A DNA stretch of 64,000 nucleotides from assembly GCA_963749115.1 (NCBI GenBank), contig CAVVLP010000002.1, forward strand, positions 620,001 to 684,000, read 5' to 3'. The position numbers and the translations under genes were made by a program. Position 1 is the first letter of the stretch. Each line of letters starts with the position of its first letter. Below, one piece after another: positions 31,462-40,754 of this stretch. This DNA comes from SZUA-36 sp963749115 (GTDB lineage: Bacteria; Pseudomonadota; Gammaproteobacteria; Xanthomonadales; SZUA-36). The notes beneath the pieces are model-generated. The model saw only the letters and a list, made by a program, of their open reading frames with translations, made no database searches and was not told the DNA's origin.

Positions 31462-34400
31462 TTGAGGAAGCGGTACTTCACAATACATCTGATCGCCATG
31501 ATCATCTTTATGACGGGGCTGACGATTCCCGTGGTATCGATCGCGCAGGCTGTCGCGCCCGCGATGACGCAGGAGTACTTCATCCAGCAGGCTGATGACG
31601 AGGACCTGCTCATTACAATCAGCGCCTTTGAAGCCGAGTTTGAATCCACGATTTCGGGTCCGGGTGGTGAGGTTTTACTGCGATCGGGTATTCCTGACAG
31701 CAGGGTAGTTCCGGTTTTTCAATACATTTATGCACCCAAAAGCAGTCGACAATTAGATATTAAAGTCATTTCCAACCTGTATACAGGGCGCACCGAGTTT
31801 GGTATCGAATTGGCCAGGTTGAAACCCTGGGACTCCAGGAGCAGCTCGGTATCACAGGCTTACAAGTTACTTTCGTTCGGTTCGGAAATCGGTGGCGCGG
31901 ATAACCAGGCGAGTTGGACAGTCAAAATCGACAGCCTGGCCAAGGCCAGCCAGTTGTTTCAACAGTTCGGTATGCAGGAAATGCGTTTATGGGCTGATTA
32001 CCTGACCGCGCACCTGATCTATTTCCATTTGCACGATCATAGTTACGTCTACAGCATGACCCGTGAAATCCTCAAGAATCTCAAGAATACGCGTCTACAG
32101 AAAATTGAACTGGCGACACTGCAATTACAAAGCCTCGCCTTAATCGGGCTCAGACGTTCAGGTTCATTGAACCTGTCTGCAGAAAACACCGACATGATCC
32201 AGGTGGTACTCGCGCAGGCGGCAGAACTTGCAGATGCCATGAATTATCACTTTGAGCAGGCGCGCGCGTTGTATGCCAGCGGTGTGGAGTTTGCCAACCA
32301 GGCATTTTATCCAAATGCGCTTGAGCAATTTCAGCTGGCCGTGGAACTTGCAGATTCTGTCGGCAGTGCAGAACTGGCAACGGCCATTCGCGAAAGCATT
32401 GTGCAGATACACACCATCCAGGGGGATGCCCCGGCCACCAGTGAAGTCCTTCAGGAAATAGAAACCCAACTGGTTGAAGATGGCGGTGGCGATGAGCTCG
32501 CGCTAAACCTGCTGGCGCAGGCACGTTTACTGATCACCAGCTATCACTACGGCGAAGCCCTCGAGGTACTGTCGGGGGCACTCAGCTACGAAAATCATAG
32601 TGCGATTCGCAGGCAGATCAATTTTGAGCTGGCGAAGATTCACTATGAAACAGGTCGTCTGGATGAATCGATGGCCTATTTACAGTTGGCCGAAATCAAC
32701 CCGGGGTCGCGTCAGAAAATACGCGGCAAGCCGGTGATTGATGTCGGTGAAGGCCTACGCATCATGGCGAATATTCATCGTATCAAGGGTCAGTGGGAAC
32801 CGATGCAGGAAGCCCGCAGAGCACAGGGGCGACAGCAACCGCCAGCCGACCAATACCTTTACGACCAGGGTCTGGATGTCATCGCCAGGGCAGGCAAAAA
32901 CCGGCAACAAGCCGCCTCTTTTTTCAGACAAAGTCACGCGGCAGCCACCACCGCGGATCATGTTGACCTGAAGCACCTGGCGCATTTGCAGTATTGTGCC
33001 CTGGTGGCTGCCAAAGACAGCCTGTGCTCGAAACCGGCTGTTAAGACCTCCTATGAGTGGTTGCTGACCGGGGGTGTGCCGAGGTTTACCACCGAAGCGA
33101 TGTTCCTGTGGGCACAGATAAAGGTTTTGGATGGGCAACGTAGCGAAGCGCTGTCGGTTTTGGATCGGATGGCAGATGAGATTCACTTGTCTACGCTACT
33201 CACTTCCGGGTGTACTGGGTGAGTGGTACTGGAACCGGCATGAGTTGGTATTCGAAACCTGGCTCAAGTTGCTGGTGAGCGATTCCGGACGGGGAGGCAG
33301 GGCAGACGGATCGGTTTCATTGTTGGCCTTAAGCAAGATCAGGTACATAGAGAACTATACCGGTTCTGAACTGGATGTGAGTCGCAGATCCGTGGCCACC
33401 GACCTGGTACGGGATCAGTTGGCTCAACGTGCGAGCCGCGGGCCCGGACAGGCCCGCTATTGCATTGAATGACAAGATCAACGGTGAGTTGGATAAGCTT
33501 CGTGCAAGCTTCCGCAAGCGTTTTGAGTTTCTATCAGCCAGTGGCTTGCAAGAACACCTGCGTAGTCTTGCGAGTGACGAAGTTGTATTGACCTATCACA
33601 TCAGTCCCTCATTGGCCCAGGTCTGGATAACGCAAAAGGGCAAGGTTCAACGACGGGATATCGCCAACCCGGGCGGGCTGTATCAAACCCTGCGAAACAG
33701 CACGGCAGGGCCTGGCGAACATCGGTCTGGTTGCTTTTAACAGCAGGATGGATGAACTCGGGAAACGCCTGCTTGGCCCGGTTGCCGATCTGTTAACAGA
33801 AAAAATCTACTGGATTAGCGCAGGCCCATTGCTGGGTTTTCCCGTTGATGCGCTGCGTCTTTCCGGTCGCTATCTGGTTGAGCAGCATACCGTTGTGAAC
33901 CTGCTGTCTTTTCCGCTAAATACTTACCCTGATAAAAGTCTGCAAACCGGATCAATGCAGAAGGTCTTCCTGGCGGGTAACCCGCAGGATTACGGCGGAG
34001 AATATGCCAGTCGTCTTGAGACATCAGCGGAGATTCAGTCGCTGGCAGACATTTTTGTTGGGCCGGGTTTGCAAATTTTACAGGGTCTTGCTTTGTTACC
34101 TGATGAGTTCCAGACGGAGCATTTTCTACAATCGAACCTGATACATCTTTCGATGCCGGGAATTATCAACCTCAAATTCCCCGGTAATTCCGTGCTGGAA
34201 CTGTCCGAAGGTGAATACGATCCAGGTCGTATGGTATTGAAACCGGCGGATATTCGCTCTCAGAAACTGACTGCTGGACTGGTGTTTATGAGTTCAACAA
34301 GACTATTTGAAAGCCCGCTATCAGACTTCACCTCTCAACCCGGCCTGGTTTCAGACTTTTTAGATACGGGTGCCCGTTGCGTGGCCGTCAACTTCTGGTC

Positions 34401-34567
34401 GAATGATGCTGAATCAAACGAAGCGTTCGTCACTGATTTTTATCGCAGGCTCCAGGATGTCGGGTAACATCGCCGAGTCCCTGCGTACATCCAGGCTTCA
34501 GTATCTGAAAAACAACCGTGATAATGGTCTTTATGACTGGGCGGGATACCAGCTTTTTATCCGGTGA
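31462..34567 (+). CDS. Exported TPR-CHAT protein, CHAT residues missing, frameshifted
   Basis: About 1,030 residues when joined. TTG start at 31462 with AAGGA upstream. A signal peptide (LIAMIIFMTGLTIPVVSIAQA) is followed by a pre-domain and then TPR-like helical repeats (ALYASGVEFANQAFYPNALE, ARLLITSYHYGEALEVLSGA, FELAKIHYETGRLDESMAYL). The C-terminus is a CHAT (caspase-like) domain: IYWISAGPLLGFPVDALRL, VVNLLSF, VFLAGNPQ, then NLIHLSMPGII and GLVFMSSTRLF, ending DWAGYQLFIR. Active CHAT domains have His in a H-G motif and Cys in LSACxT; here these read MPG and MSSTR, so peptidase activity is unlikely. Shifts near 33190, 33440, 33725 and 34460. Divergent from the VWA operon, sharing its promoter region. 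Confidence 0.78.
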
Positions 34568-34601
34568 AGTTTATCCGGCCTGGTCATATATCCTGCTGGT
34601 A

Positions 34602-35999
34602 TCATTCTGGAAATATCTTGCCCCGGTTAAGGATGCCTTTTGGATCCAGTGCCTGTTTCAGTGTTTTCATCAGTGCGATTTCCACAGCACTGCGCGAATG
34701 TTTCAGAAACTCCCGTTTTTCAAGACCAATACCGTGCTCCGCCGAGATGATGCCCTGGCAGCGACCCAGTGCCTCGTAAATAATGGTTTCCACTGCATGA
34801 ACCTCTGATGGTTCATGACTGCCAACCGTGACGGTGAGGTGTATATTGCCGTCGCCAAGATGACCGAATGCAACCATTTTCGAGTGCGGCCAGCGGTTTG
34901 TCAGTTGCTTACGGACCCCGGCAACAAAGCCGTCCATTTCTGATATCCCAAGGCTGACGTCGAACAGAATTGGTGGTGACAATTTTGCTGTCAAACCCAC
35001 GATGTCATCCCTGATGGCCCACAGGTCCTGCCGTTGTTGCTTGCTCTGCGCAATGACTGCATCGACGATAAGTTCTGACTCAAAAGCTTCTTCCAGAGCG
35101 CCTTCGAAACGGAGCCGGTCAGACTCCTGGTGCCCGCCGGTAGATTCAAGTAACACGTAGAAATTGTGGGAAGAGCCCAATGGTGGAATGTGCTCACTTC
35201 CATCGCCAACGACAGTTTGGTAAAAATCGTTCCACAGCACTTCAAATGCACTCAGCGTACCACCCAGCGCAGAATCCATCGCTCCGAGAAACCCTGCTAC
35301 CTGGTCAAAGTGATCGATGGCCACCAGTGCGGTGTTACATGAGCGTGGCAGGGGACGCAGACGCAAAACCGCGCGTGTGACGATGCCCAGGGTGCCCTCA
35401 GAACCTACAAACAATTGTTTCAGGTCATAACCTGTGTTGTTCTTGATGACACCATTGAGTGACGAAATAATGGTGCCGTCAGCCAGCACGGCTTCTACAC
35501 CAAGCAATTGTTCACGCATCATGCCGTAACGAATGACACTGTTACCACCGGCATTGGTGGAAATGTTTCCACCAATGGTGCAACTGCCCCTTGCCCCCAG
35601 GTCGAGCGGGAATAACAGGTCAGCCTCTTCGGCGGCCTCGTGAACCTTTTGTAACGGGACACCTGCTTCGACAATCACCGTGCGGTTGATGGTATCGACA
35701 GCCTCGATCCTGTTCATTCGTTCCAACGAGAGGACAATGTCATCCTTTCCAGCAACGGCACCACCCACCAGGCCGGTCAGGCCACCGTGTGTAACAACAT
35801 TTTGCCCGGCCGCATGGCAAAGTTTGAGTACTTGCGATACTTCCTCCGTGCTGACCGGCCGAATGATGGCCATGGCCTGACAACCACCCATCGGTGGCCA
35901 GGTATCGGAACGGTCAGTAACATCTTCGCCGACCAGTACACCGCCGGGTGAAACGACCTTTTCGATTGATTTTATTAGATTATTTACTTTAATATTCAA
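34602..35999 (-). CDS. FAD-linked oxidase (D-lactate / D-2-hydroxyacid dehydrogenase type)
   Basis: 465 residues. The FAD-binding type 4 (VAO) domain is visible: VVTHGGLTGLVGGAVAG, LDLGARGSCTIGGNISTNAGG and GTLGIVTRAVLRL. The C-terminal substrate domain has VAFGHLGDGNIHLTV and ISAEHGIGLEKREFL, the histidine motifs of GlcD/D-2-hydroxyglutarate dehydrogenase-like enzymes. It oxidises a D-2-hydroxyacid and passes electrons to an acceptor, but which acid is not shown. It lies 4 bases after the aldehyde dehydrogenase gene, so they form an operon. Confidence 0.88.
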   Translation of the reverse strand: MNIKVNNLIKSIEKVVSPGGVLVGEDVTDRSDTWPPMGGCQAMAIIRPVSTEEVSQVLKLCHAAGQNVVTHGGLTGLVGGAVAGKDDIVLSLERMNRIEAVDTINRTVIVEAGVPLQKVHEAAEEADLLFPLDLGARGSCTIGGNISTNAGGNSVIRYGMMREQLLGVEAVLADGTIISSLNGVIKNNTGYDLKQLFVGSEGTLGIVTRAVLRLRPLPRSCNTALVAIDHFDQVAGFLGAMDSALGGTLSAFEVLWNDFYQTVVGDGSEHIPPLGSSHNFYVLLESTGGHQESDRLRFEGALEEAFESELIVDAVIAQSKQQRQDLWAIRDDIVGLTAKLSPPILFDVSLGISEMDGFVAGVRKQLTNRWPHSKMVAFGHLGDGNIHLTVTVGSHEPSEVHAVETIIYEALGRCQGIISAEHGIGLEKREFLKHSRSAVEIALMKTLKQALDPKGILNRGKIFPE

Positions 36000-36003
36000 T
36001 GAA

Positions 36004-37458
36004 TTATAGCTTTCTTTTAAGAATCATATTTAACATCCTGTCTGCTCGTTTTCCATATGGAGGAGCAAGAAACTTCAGGGCGCTGAAGCCAGCCTGGTAA
36101 AACACGGGTCGTAACTTGGAAAAAGTAGCGAAACCCTCATAACCGTGATAGTGCCCCATGCCACTGGCGCCAACACCACCAAACGGCAGGTCATGCTGAC
36201 CGGGATGCAGCAGGGCGTCGTTAACACAGGCACCGCCAGACATGACATTGTCGAGGTAGAACGTCTGCAACTCTGCGTCATTGGTGAAGGGATAAAATGC
36301 CAATGGACGGTCACGCGCATTGATATATTCACACACCTGATTTTGATCTTTGTAGGGAATGACCGGCAGGATCGGACCGAATATCTCTCTTTGCAGCAAT
36401 ATCATCTCATCGGTGGCATTCAAAACCAGGTATGGGGCCATTTTTCGCATACCAGGTTCTGATTCCTGTCCTTCGGCCAGGTTGATGAGTGTCGCACCGA
36501 GCTTGCTGGCATCCGCCAAGGCTTCGTTAAGCCGGTCAAAGGATCTCTGGTCAATTATTGACGTGTAATCCGGGCTGTTGATATCCGGGCAGTGTTTGCT
36601 CATCCAGGTCTTGCTGGCCTTGACAAATTCATCAACACGACCTTCGGAAACAAATACATAGTCAACATTGACACATACCTGGCCTGCATTGAATTGCTTG
36701 GCAAACATGATGCGTTCAACCGCTTTTTTCATCGGGTAATCCGGCCCGATGACCGCTGGAGATTTGCCACCCAACTCCAGTGTGACCGGTGTCAGGTTTT
36801 TTGCTGCCGAAGCCATGACTGCTTTTCCGGTTGCACCGGAACCTGTGAAGAACAGGTGGTCAAAGGGCAACTGGGAAAACTCGATTCCCACGCTGCCTGT
36901 TTCTTCAAAAAAACTAAGTTTATCCGCATCGAAATAGTCGGGCACCAGGTTGATCAGCAAACGCGTCAGGTGCCGGGAGTTTTCGGACATTTTGACCATC
37001 GCACGGTTTCCGGCAGCGAATATGTAGGTCAGAGGTGTGAAGACCAGTTGAATCGGAAAATTCCAGGGCACGATTACTCCAACCACACCCAGAGGTTGCG
37101 GAATGACGCGATTTTTTGCACCGGGGTACAGGGTGAACTCAATTTCGCGTTTTTGAGTTCTCATCCATTTTTTTAAGTGTTTAGCCGCAAAGTTAAAACC
37201 ATCCAGCACCATGATGATTTCCGCCAGCATGGTCTCGTGTCGTGATCGATTACCGTAATCCGCGTTGATCGCATCAACGATTGCCTCACGGTTATCGGCA
37301 AGCATGCTTTTTAAACCTAACAAATCCTTTTTGCGTTGCTCCAGATCCGGGACCGGGTCGGCATGATAGGCCTCGCGTTGCCGGTGAAGACAACTGGTCA
37401 ATTCGGCGATGGTTACATCCTGCTGGCTGTCTTGCGCGTCGTTCAATACCGTGCTCAT
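36004..37458 (-). CDS. Aldehyde dehydrogenase (coniferyl/fatty aldehyde type)
   Basis: 484 residues, NAD(P)-dependent. Visible: Rossmann motif FFTGSGATGKAVMASAA, catalytic Glu in VTLELGGKSPAVI, catalytic Cys in QFNAGQVCVNVDYV, and IFGPILPVIPY. The N-terminal half (EAYHADPVPDLEQRKKDL) and the C-terminal YHGYEGFATFSKLRPVFYQ resemble coniferyl aldehyde dehydrogenase and class 3 ALDH, which lack some N-terminal sequence of other ALDHs. A fatty or aromatic aldehyde substrate is likely, but not determined. Together with the downstream FAD-linked dehydrogenase it may oxidise an alcohol or hydroxyacid series. Confidence 0.87.
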   Translation of the reverse strand: MSTVLNDAQDSQQDVTIAELTSCLHRQREAYHADPVPDLEQRKKDLLGLKSMLADNREAIVDAINADYGNRSRHETMLAEIIMVLDGFNFAAKHLKKWMRTQKREIEFTLYPGAKNRVIPQPLGVVGVIVPWNFPIQLVFTPLTYIFAAGNRAMVKMSENSRHLTRLLINLVPDYFDADKLSFFEETGSVGIEFSQLPFDHLFFTGSGATGKAVMASAAKNLTPVTLELGGKSPAVIGPDYPMKKAVERIMFAKQFNAGQVCVNVDYVFVSEGRVDEFVKASKTWMSKHCPDINSPDYTSIIDQRSFDRLNEALADASKLGATLINLAEGQESEPGMRKMAPYLVLNATDEMILLQREIFGPILPVIPYKDQNQVCEYINARDRPLAFYPFTNDAELQTFYLDNVMSGGACVNDALLHPGQHDLPFGGVGASGMGHYHGYEGFATFSKLRPVFYQAGFSALKFLAPPYGKRADRMLNMILKRKL

Positions 37459-37904
37459 TGTGTATCTCTCTGAAGGAATTCGATATCCGGATATTTTACT
37501 TGATTTTGACCGGTGATCTGCAGAGATTAACGTCAGTCATAGTCAAGCGGGCTTACTTTTGCGTCAGTGCGAGGATGGGGCGGTATCACGTAACAGAAAT
37601 TCAGCAAACGACGGCGCGAGTTGCTCGGACTGCCAGGCCGAGATGTGGGCATATCTGCCTGACAGGGGGTTCGCACGGTTGTGATTCCAGTATGAAACTG
37701 ACACACAAAGCACCGCCTTATCTGCGCGGCAGCGTGGCTTCGGAAGTTCGTAAACAGGTTAACCGAGAATGGTCTAACAACAGGTCATCTAGGTAATGTT
37801 AACTTAACCATCATTTGCAATCCTCATCATTATAAGTTAACCGCGCCAGATAAAACTCACCATCACACTTACCCTCACACGGTAACCCATCAACCCCAAT
37901 ATCC
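37459..37904. other. Intergenic stretch, no supported gene
   Basis: 446 bases between the aldehyde dehydrogenase start and the end of the small exported protein gene. A short plus-strand frame near 37692-37796 is short and unlike known proteins. GTTAAC occurs several times (about 37740-37845), giving weak inverted repeats. I see no terminator or tRNA. Confidence 0.4.
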
Positions 37905-38318
37905 TTAAACCATTTCACTCGTAACTGTCCTGTGATATAGTGAGCTTGGGAAAATCTCAATCGTGCCGACTTCCGCTCTCTCGGTTTCCTGCGGCTCGCC
38001 CATGCTGCTTTTCAAGGTGTACTGGTACAACAGGGCTTCCGCAAACTTGTGTTCTAGTGTTGGATAAGTGAACCCGTCAAACTCTGTCCACTCCCTCTTC
38101 CCATTGCCCATGTTTAACCCGTACCATTGCCCCATAGTCCGACCATCAATAACATTGATCATAAAGCCTGAGTTGGTTGAACCAATCGCGGTATCACTCA
38201 ATAGCTCCCACTGACCCGCTAAACAAACGTCTGTTTGTACCGCCTTTGCAGCCCTAGGCAGAAAGACCAATCCAAATATAATTAACAGCAACAGTGCTGT
38301 TCCAAGTAGCTTATTCAT
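37905..38318 (-). CDS. Small exported protein of unknown function
   Basis: 137 residues from the ATG at 38318, which has a good GAGGGGGG site upstream; longer starts to 38348 lack one. A signal peptide (LLGTALLLLIIFGLVFLPRAAKA) is followed by DVCLAGQWELLSDTAIGST and QWYGLNMGNGKREWTEFDGF. Not recognised. It belongs to a patch of small exported proteins and remnants at 37.9-39.1 kb. Confidence 0.55.
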   Translation of the reverse strand: MNKLLGTALLLLIIFGLVFLPRAAKAVQTDVCLAGQWELLSDTAIGSTNSGFMINVIDGRTMGQWYGLNMGNGKREWTEFDGFTYPTLEHKFAEALLYQYTLKSSMGEPQETERAEVGTIEIFPSSLYHRTVTSEMV

Positions 38319-38355
38319 CTCATTACCCCCCTCGTTCCCCATTTTCAAAAGTTTC

Positions 38356-38604
38356 CTAAGACTTTAACTGACCGTTCTCATACCAAAAAACACGCGGACC
38401 AATCGCTTGTCCATCTTCGTAAGTTCCCTCGTTCTTTAGCTGACCGTTTGGATGAAATTCGATTGATTTCCCAGAATAAGGTTTGGTCTCGCCCAATACG
38501 TAATAAAGGTCGTTTCTATCTTCTAGCTGCTGCCAGAGTATTTGCCGTTCCGCACAAGATACGAGGGAAAGGACCAACAGGATCATGAGTAGAAGAGTTT
38601 TCAT
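38356..38604 (-). CDS. Small MORN-repeat lipoprotein
   Basis: 82 residues. The signal peptide with lipobox (LLVLSLVSC) is followed by two MORN-like units: SIEFHPNGQLKNEGTYEDGQ and RVFWYENGQLKS, the second truncated. This is the pattern of the YwqK-type repeat proteins, often called antitoxins in annotations without direct evidence. The stop comes inside a repeat, so it may be shortened. Immediately upstream of the small exported protein gene, 37 bases away, same strand. Confidence 0.6.
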   Translation of the reverse strand: MKTLLLMILLVLSLVSCAERQILWQQLEDRNDLYYVLGETKPYSGKSIEFHPNGQLKNEGTYEDGQAIGPRVFWYENGQLKS

Positions 38605-38639
38605 TACCTTGCCTTCCTATAAGCATACGCCTCCCAAGA

Positions 38640-39027
38640 TAGGTGGAATTGATATAAGTCAACTTCGGGATAAGAAAACTTCGACGCACTGGATCACTGA
38701 AAGGCCAGTACTGCCAGGGCGCAATCTAAGTATCCAATACCAGGGTGTGGCTGTATGTCTCTGCTTGAATGTGGGTAGGCAAAGTAAAAGCCATCGGAAA
38801 CCCAGCAGGTATTCGGACCAGTTGGTGTCGGGAACTCTACTTAAATGCAGTGTTATCACGTAGCCCGAAATTACGAAGAAGATGTCTACGCCGACGAAGC
38901 CATTCGGCAACAGGGCAGGGAAGTAGTGATGAATGATGACGACCAGGATTGCAATAGCCCTCAGACCATCGATCTCGGGCTGGTAGAGTTGTCCACTTCT
39001 TTGGGCTGCTGCTCTCAAGGCGCTCAC
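38640..39027 (-). pseudogene. Acyltransferase family (OafA/YrhL type), N-terminal remnant
   Basis: The start reads YQPEIDGLRAIAILVVIIHH and LLPNGFVGVDIFFVISGYVIT, the unmistakable first two helices of membrane-bound O-acyltransferases, with the catalytic His in IIHHYF. After about 75 residues the sequence stops resembling the family and ends at 38659, whereas family members have over 350 residues. The remainder is not present in other frames nearby, so this is a truncated gene. Confidence 0.75.
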
Positions 39028-39189
39028 TTTTTCTCTTTATTTTTCCAGGTAATGGCTGACCAATACAACATGCATCTTTATGTTATCGCATTTATATGGT
39101 GATGGGGTCTGTCTTTCAATTGAAAGCCGGTGTTCGTAGGTTCAGGACTTCAGCGACGTGAGTTATCTCAAGTTGTCGAGATTTGTCTT

Positions 39190-39801
39190 TTACAGACGTG
39201 TAGACCTCATATCAAGCTCTGGTCTCTGGTATTTATTCTGAAAAATACGCTCAACCATGGGATAAAAACTCTCCAGGGGAAGACTGCGAAAATCCGGGTC
39301 GAACGAACACTGGTCGTAGCGTTCGCAAAACTCCACGGTCATGTCGAAATAGGGACTGTCACGGTACTTTTCCCTTTCATTTGGATCACGCCCCAAGGTA
39401 TCGAAATAGTATTTCTTTTGAAAGATTGTGTGCTTCTCTATCATCCAGCATAAAGATTCACTGACAAATGGTTTAAGCAACATCGCAGCAAAGTCGGCAT
39501 GGTTATGTGGACAAAGTATGTCGCCAACGTCATGCAGCAACGCGCAGACCACATATTCTTCATCACGACCATCCTGATGGGCACGTGTTGCAGCTTGCAG
39601 ACTATGTTCCAACTGGGTAATGGGGTGCCCATTTGGTACAAATTCCAATAACTGCAAATGTTCAATGATGCGTCCAGGAAGTTCATCAAAAAGAGCCGCT
39701 TCGGCTTTGCGAACAATAGTCAAATCCTCAGGTGTGGCAGTCTGTAATGTAGTGAAATCCGCCCTTCGCAATTTAGTGTTTTTTCCTGTCATTGACTTCA
39801 T
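39190..39801 (-). CDS. HD domain protein (PhnZ/TmpB-like diiron oxygenase family)
   Basis: 203 residues. The HD metal motif is seen in PITQLEHSLQAATRAHQDG and YVVCALLHDVGDILCPHNH, followed by MIEKHTIFQKKYYF. The order QLEHSLQ..A....GxDxE.V..ALLHD.G matches PhnZ and TmpB, mixed-valent diiron oxygenases that cleave the C-P bond of 2-hydroxyphosphonates. In those systems the partner is an Fe(II)/2-oxoglutarate dioxygenase, and such a gene lies divergently 95 bases away. A phosphonate substrate is not shown; other HD oxygenases act on inositol or glycine-derived compounds. A structural or active-site comparison would decide. Confidence 0.7.
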   Translation of the reverse strand: MKSMTGKNTKLRRADFTTLQTATPEDLTIVRKAEAALFDELPGRIIEHLQLLEFVPNGHPITQLEHSLQAATRAHQDGRDEEYVVCALLHDVGDILCPHNHADFAAMLLKPFVSESLCWMIEKHTIFQKKYYFDTLGRDPNEREKYRDSPYFDMTVEFCERYDQCSFDPDFRSLPLESFYPMVERIFQNKYQRPELDMRSTRL

Positions 39802-39896
39802 CCTCTCTGATCAAGATATCGGTCAATCTTGAAAACAATAAATACTTTACAATAAACCCTCTTACTTCCGTGAACCAAATGTAATAATTACTAACT

Positions 39897-40754
39897 ATGC
39901 ATGCAATCAATTACGCTGAATTGGCAAATTGTACCGATTTAAGAGCTAAAGTAATCAACACACTGAAACATGAAGGTTTCATGTTGCTTAGTGGTTCCTG
40001 TTCATTACAACAATTCAAGGAATTATCAAACGCCGTTACCCGTGATTTCATGCCTTATATTGGCGGATCCAATAACGAAAGAAAGGTAGTTGATGAAGCT
40101 GCACGAATCACAACTGCACCCGGAGGAAAACATAACGGAACCATACAGTTACATGGTGAAATGTGTTACAGGGACTCCAGGCCGGATGTCCTGTTTTTCT
40201 ATTGTGAAACACCAGCGCAATCTGGAGGTGAAACAATCTATGCAGATGGAATTGAACTCTACGAAAAAATCATCAGGGATCCTGATTTAAAGGAACTTCT
40301 TACCAAGCGGGTTTGCTATCACAGAAAACGAGACCCCGATGTATGGCGAAGCCTGTATTCAACACAGGACAAACAAGCTGTTATTGACTATTGTGAGGGC
40401 GAGGGTATCGAGGCAAGGTTCAGTGATAATGATGTCTTATTTACCCGCTATGTTGACACACTTGTCCAGCAGTCCATTTGGAATGACAAACAGGTTTTTA
40501 TAAATAACCTGCTTGGATTTGCGCGAAACATCAGGAAGAAAGGTGAAATCTACAGCTGGATTACGTTTGCCGACAATTCCGAAATTCCTGATGACCTGAT
40601 ATCCAGACTACAAAAAATAGTGACGAGATATACCAGACAATTGAAATTGAAAAAAAATGACACCTTGATTCTGGATAATCGCAGAGTGCTCCATGGTCGC
40701 TTGTCATTCACTGATGAAAATAGAAATATTTTTTTGAGGATGGGATTACATTAA
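39897..40754 (+). CDS. TauD/TfdA family Fe(II)/2-oxoglutarate dioxygenase
   Basis: 285 residues. The metal triad is visible as H-x-E in TIQLHGEMCYRDSRPD (Glu in place of Asp) and the distal His in RRVLHGRLSF; the Arg for 2-oxoglutarate is in NIFLRMGL. The block LFFYCETPAQSGGETIYADG is typical of SyrP and related TauD-like hydroxylases. Likely hydroxylates a small or carrier-bound substrate. It faces the HD gene divergently and its stop overlaps the stop of the ATP-grasp gene by 4 bases. Confidence 0.85.
   Translation: MHAINYAELANCTDLRAKVINTLKHEGFMLLSGSCSLQQFKELSNAVTRDFMPYIGGSNNERKVVDEAARITTAPGGKHNGTIQLHGEMCYRDSRPDVLFFYCETPAQSGGETIYADGIELYEKIIRDPDLKELLTKRVCYHRKRDPDVWRSLYSTQDKQAVIDYCEGEGIEARFSDNDVLFTRYVDTLVQQSIWNDKQVFINNLLGFARNIRKKGEIYSWITFADNSEIPDDLISRLQKIVTRYTRQLKLKKNDTLILDNRRVLHGRLSFTDENRNIFLRMGLH

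Noticed and set aside
22621..34567. Type VI secretion, Zorya or VWA-MoxR-VMAP assignment for the signalling locus
   Set aside because: FHA, kinase, VWA and MotA-like genes recall parts of each, but there are no Tss core genes, no ZorC/D-type genes, no OmpA-type head and no MoxR ATPase.
37281..37796. 171-codon plus-strand frame
   Set aside because: Overlaps the start of the aldehyde dehydrogenase gene on the other strand, which is well supported; the tail beyond it has no coding signs.
38356..38604. Toxin-antitoxin system from the YwqK-like MORN protein
   Set aside because: The label rests on annotation habit; no toxin gene adjoins it and the protein is a short exported lipoprotein.
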